Shown here in pieces: positions 61,151-64,000 of a stretch of DNA of 64,000 nucleotides. Numbering within the stretch: the first letter of the stretch is position 1; each line of letters opens with the position of its first letter. The stretch is from UMGS1663 sp963621995 (lineage in GTDB: Bacteria; Bacillota; Clostridia; TANB77; CAG-508). Location: contig CAVFFZ010000001.1 in NCBI GenBank assembly GCA_963621995.1, forward strand, positions 1 through 64,000, in the 5' to 3' direction. The notes under the pieces are model-generated. The model was not told where the DNA came from. It saw only the letters and a list, made by a program, of their open reading frames with translations, and made no database searches. Made by a program: the position numbers and the translations under genes.

Positions 61151-62290
61151 TTAGTCTCCTAGACAGATTCCTATGTCTTTTGCTGTTTTTACTAAATCGT
61201 GGTCCATAGTAACTACTCTTACATTGCTTTCTGCTGTTCCGCCTTGTACTGCACCTATAACTTTGTTATTTCCAACTACTTCTTCCAAGTCTACATAGTC
61301 TAATTTTCCATTTTTTAATACTGTTAATACATTGAATTTTCCTTCTAACGCAAGTTCCATTGCTTTTGCTCCATATTTTGTAGAAAGTACCCTATCAAAT
61401 GCTGTTGGTGTTCCACCTCTTTGCATATATCCTAATACTGTGCATCTAGCAGTTAATCCTGTTAATTTTTCTAATTCTTTTGCAACTTTTTCTCCTGCTC
61501 CACCTAGTTGAATATTTATAACACCTTCTCCACCATCTCTTGTGTCTTGAACTGATATATCTCCACCTTTAGGAAATGCTCCTTCTGAAACAACTACTAT
61601 ACTGAAATTTTTGCCTATAGCTTGTCTCTTTTTTATTGCTTCTGCTGCTTTATTTATGTCATATGGAATTTCTGGAATTAAGGCTACGTCTGCTCCACCA
61701 GCTATAGCAGATTCTAGTGCTATCCAACCTGCTTCTCTTCCCATTACTTCTAACACCATTATTCTATGGTGTGTTTCAGCTGTTGTATGAAGTCTATCTA
61801 ATGCTTCTGCTGCAACTGATACTGCTGTATTATATCCAAATGTAATATCTGTACATGCAACATCATTATCTATTGTCTTTGGAACTCCTATTACATTTAT
61901 TCCTCTTAAAGAAAAGTCTCTTGCTGATTTTTGTGTGCTATCTCCTCCTAATGTAAATATACAATCAAATCCATCATCTTTTACGTTTTGAACACATTTT
62001 TCTGATAAATCTTGGTATGTTACATTTCCATTTTCATCTACTACTTTGTAATGAAATACATTTGCATTTGTAGAAGATGATATTATTGAACCACCTTTTT
62101 GTAATATTCCAGATGCTGTATCTGCACTACTTAATCTTATATAATCATTTTTTAGAAGTCCACGATATCCATCTATAAATCCATAACATTCTACACCGTT
62201 ATTTTCTGCAGTTTTTACTATAGCTCTTATTACTGCATTAAATCCTGATACGTCTCCACCATTTGCTAGTATTGCTACCTTTTTTACCAT
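61151..62290 (-). CDS. pfkA: 6-phosphofructokinase (ATP or PPi type unclear)
   Basis: 379 aa, longer than the 320 aa of classical ATP enzymes. VAILANGGDVSGFNAVI binds phosphates; the substrate-selecting motif reads TLGGDSTQKSA, and GVPKTIDNDVACTD holds the catalytic Asp. EVMGREAGWIAL and LGYMQRGGTPTAFDR follow. In this family GGDG and PGTIDND mark ATP use while GGDD and PKTIDND mark pyrophosphate use; here the first position is Ser and the second Lys, a mixture. It has its own promoter (62335-62362) and terminator. Confidence 0.93.
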   Translation of the reverse strand: MVKKVAILANGGDVSGFNAVIRAIVKTAENNGVECYGFIDGYRGLLKNDYIRLSSADTASGILQKGGSIISSSTNANVFHYKVVDENGNVTYQDLSEKCVQNVKDDGFDCIFTLGGDSTQKSARDFSLRGINVIGVPKTIDNDVACTDITFGYNTAVSVAAEALDRLHTTAETHHRIMVLEVMGREAGWIALESAIAGGADVALIPEIPYDINKAAEAIKKRQAIGKNFSIVVVSEGAFPKGGDISVQDTRDGGEGVINIQLGGAGEKVAKELEKLTGLTARCTVLGYMQRGGTPTAFDRVLSTKYGAKAMELALEGKFNVLTVLKNGKLDYVDLEEVVGNNKVIGAVQGGTAESNVRVVTMDHDLVKTAKDIGICLGD

Positions 62291-62334
62291 TTTTTCTTCC
62301 TCCTAAATTTTCTTCACTTTTTTACATGTTATTT

Positions 62335-62362
62335 ATTATATCAATAATTTATTTTTTTACAA
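62335..62362 (-). promoter_or_regulatory. promoter of the phosphofructokinase gene
   Basis: On the minus strand TTGTAA and TATAAT are 16 bases apart, about 45 bases before the start; an AGGAGGAA site precedes the ATG. Confidence 0.6.
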
Positions 62363-62393
62363 GTAATTTAGGAAAAATTTTATTATAAAAATC

Positions 62394-63107
62394 TTATCTA
62401 TTGCTTATATGGATATTTCCTATATCTGTTTGCATTTCTCTTTCTATAATATTTTGTATTTGTGCAATTTGCTCTTGTTCTAATTTGTCTATTCTTACTA
62501 CAACACTAATGTTTTTTTCATTAACAAATATAACTAAATCTTCTATTCCTTTTGTTTTTATTAAGTTTTCACAAATCATTATTTTATTTTTTATATCATT
62601 TATATTTTTTATTTCTGTTTGTGCTATTGATTTCTGTGTTTCACTTATTGTTTCATTTTCTAATATTTTTCTATAACTTTCTAACATTTGTGAATACATT
62701 GTTTCTCTACTTAACCTTGAAGATGAAAAATATTCTTTTATTTCATTAGAAGTTGTACTGGTAGTTACACTGGTGTTTGTATTGTTGTTGATATTTGTGT
62801 TTGTGCTATTATCCTCTATATTTGTACTTGTTTCTTCCGAATTATTTCCTACTACACCTGTTTCTTGTACTTTTTCTGTTTCTTCTTCTTCATTTGAAAC
62901 TAATGCTTCCTCATTAATGCCTTCTTCAACTCCATTACTACTTACCAATTTTGCATCTCCAATTGATGCTACATCTGCTTTTTCTTCTGTATTGGTACTT
63001 GTAGGAGTTGCTTCATTATAGTTTGCAGTATAGTTCAAATACCCTGCTGTTACAAGCATTAAAGCAATTACAATAATTATAATTTGATTTCTTTTTAAAA
63101 TTTTCAT
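62394..63107 (-). CDS. spoIIIAH: stage III sporulation protein AH
   Basis: 237 aa from ATG 63107 (MKILKRNQIIIIVIALMLV), chosen over an upstream in-frame ATG because of its GAGGAAG site. One membrane helix, a long Thr/Asn/Glu-rich linker (about 30-125), and the ring-building domain of the YscJ/SpoIIIAH type: SRETMYSQMLESYRKILENETISETQKSIAQTEI and the end IEDLVIFVNEKNISVVVRIDKLEQEQIAQIQNIIEREM. It is made in the mother cell and joins SpoIIQ to form the feeding channel to the forespore. Last gene of the spoIIIA operon. Confidence 0.92.
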   Translation of the reverse strand: MKILKRNQIIIIVIALMLVTAGYLNYTANYNEATPTSTNTEEKADVASIGDAKLVSSNGVEEGINEEALVSNEEEETEKVQETGVVGNNSEETSTNIEDNSTNTNINNNTNTSVTTSTTSNEIKEYFSSSRLSRETMYSQMLESYRKILENETISETQKSIAQTEIKNINDIKNKIMICENLIKTKGIEDLVIFVNEKNISVVVRIDKLEQEQIAQIQNIIEREMQTDIGNIHISNR

Positions 63108-63228
63108 AAGTTTCTTCCTCCATTCGCATTTTTTAATTAGCACAATAACAATTCCATTTACATTGTGCATATAAATTATTTTTTATATACTAGGAACCTT
63201 CTCTAACATATAAAAGGCTTTGCTAAAT

Positions 63229-63853
63229 CTAATTTCCTACCATTTCAAAAACCTGTATTTTATGAGTTTCTAAACCTGTTGCCGCTTCTACAGCTTGCAT
63301 TATGTTTGTTTTTATTTCACTATTTTTCGCTCCTTGTGCTGTTACAACCGCTCCTTCTATTTTAGGTTTTATAATACTTTGAGTTACTGGCACTTTTTCT
63401 CCATTTACTTCTTGGTATATAACTTCTTTTTTACTATTTTCTTGAGTTATTTTTCTATTTCCGTCCATCGTTATCACTTTCTTCTGTATCACTTTTTGTG
63501 CTGTCTTCGTTATACATTGCTATTACTTGACTTGTTTGTGAATATGTAATAAGTACTTTTACTTTTCCCACTCCCTGTATATTTTGCAGTATATTTTCTA
63601 GTTTTTGTTCTAATTCATTACTATTTTCTGTTTCAGCTTCTTCTTGTTCTTTGGCAAGTTCTTTTCCTACATTTGACTGCACATTTTCTTCGTTTTCTTT
63701 TTTATTGTCATTATTCCATATTGTATTTATTATAATTACTGTAATAATAAGTATAATAATGAATACTACTAAATTTTCTATTTTCTTTTTATTATTTTCT
63801 TCTTTACTAAGTATAAAATTTTCCTTTATTTTCTTTAGTTTCTCTTGTAACAT
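63229..63853 (-). pseudogene. spoIIIAG: stage III sporulation protein AG, interrupted by a +1 frameshift
   Basis: The first frame (63455-63853) has a membrane helix (about 27-45) and reaches KVKVLITYSQTSQVIAMYNEDS. It ends at 63455. The second frame (63229-63492) carries on with RKITQENSKKEVIYQEVNGEKVPVTQ and ends KIQVFEMVGN, the family C-terminus. Removing one base near 63459-63467 joins them into about 207 aa. SpoIIIAG forms a large ring in the feeding channel and is normally needed for sporulation. A sequencing error is as likely as a true mutation. Confidence 0.88.
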
Positions 63854-63898
63854 TTTATCCCTTCTTTCTTTAGTAAATAATATTTTTTATAACCTTGT

Positions 63899-64000
63899 TT
63901 AGTAAATAGTAATTTGCTTTTCACTTATTTCATATACAGATGTCAAATATTTCTTTATTTTATTTTTCTCTTCATTGCTAATATTTTTTTCTTTTGTTTG
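63899..64000 (-). CDS. spoIIIAF: stage III sporulation protein AF, 3' end only
   Basis: The last 33 codons enter from the right window edge: ISNEEKNKIKKYLTSVYEISEKQITIY and a stop, 46 bases before the spoIIIAG start. The position before spoIIIAG and the helix-strand ending fit SpoIIIAF. Too short for a firm call by itself. Confidence 0.6.
   Translation of the reverse strand, partial: QTKEKNISNEEKNKIKKYLTSVYEISEKQITIY

Overview
The window is very AT-rich chromosomal DNA from a spore-forming, Gram-positive Clostridia-type bacterium, probably uncultured and gut-associated. This rests on AGA-rich arginine codons, strong AGGAGG-like ribosome sites, the end of a spoIIIA operon at the right edge, a YtvI-like sporulation membrane protein, DUF1540 and LCP proteins, and a large Gram-positive polysaccharide cluster. 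I cannot name a species. No rRNA, tRNA or CRISPR array was seen.

Region 1 (1-5770) is the most interesting part: a complete diversity-generating retroelement (DGR). A reverse transcriptase of DGR type (1564-2550, +) follows a small MutS-domain-I-like gene (1143-1556, +). Convergent to them runs target gene (3776-5107), second MutS-like gene (3269-3718), avd (2944-3288), template repeat TR (2767-2923), then a hairpin terminator (about 2556-2590). TR and the variable repeat VR (3868-4024) align over 157 bp without gaps and differ at 19 sites. Eighteen of these are adenines of the TR sense strand, the DGR signature. The VR encodes a C-type-lectin/FGE-like segment of a protein with a type IV pilin-like N-terminus. 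Eleven Asn and one His of the TR reading are replaced. A ribbon-helix-helix regulator gene and an unknown gene lie divergently on the left, and a broken IS110 transposase on the right.

Region 2 (5782-21281) is mostly core genome: secA, a YtvI-like permease, a CBS protein, murD, a cytidylate-kinase-like gene, a DUF4160/DUF2442 pair, uvrA, a frameshifted cysE and uvrB.

Region 3 (21458-29184) begins with a truncated yhcG nuclease next to a perfect 35-bp inverted repeat. A five-gene operon follows (DUF2142 membrane protein, sugar aminotransferase, ATP-grasp enzyme, two SMR-like half-transporters), divergent from a polyprenyl-phosphate-type glycosyltransferase. Together they look like an Arn/Gtr-like pathway that builds a lipid-linked, possibly aminoacylated amino sugar and adds it to the envelope. 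Two small secreted, membrane-anchored proteins follow.

Region 4 (29307-37497) holds smpB, fba, a beta-CASP metallo-hydrolase, DUF1540, a DnaB-like ATPase, a second pilin-anchored protein with BspA-like repeats, and a peroxiredoxin.

Region 5 (37567-57589) is a capsule or wall polysaccharide locus. It has a Wzz/BY-kinase fusion with an altered P-loop, duplicated and partly broken manC/manA, a GDP-fucose-synthase-like remnant, ugd, UDP-glucuronate epimerase, glf, wzx, five glycosyltransferases, wzy, an initiating sugar transferase, an LCP ligase and a VanZ protein.

Region 6 (57789-64000) carries two heptad-repeat proteins with in-frame minisatellites, argS, a hepT toxin remnant, a 6-phosphofructokinase with a mixed substrate motif, and spoIIIAH, a frameshifted spoIIIAG and the 3' end of spoIIIAF.
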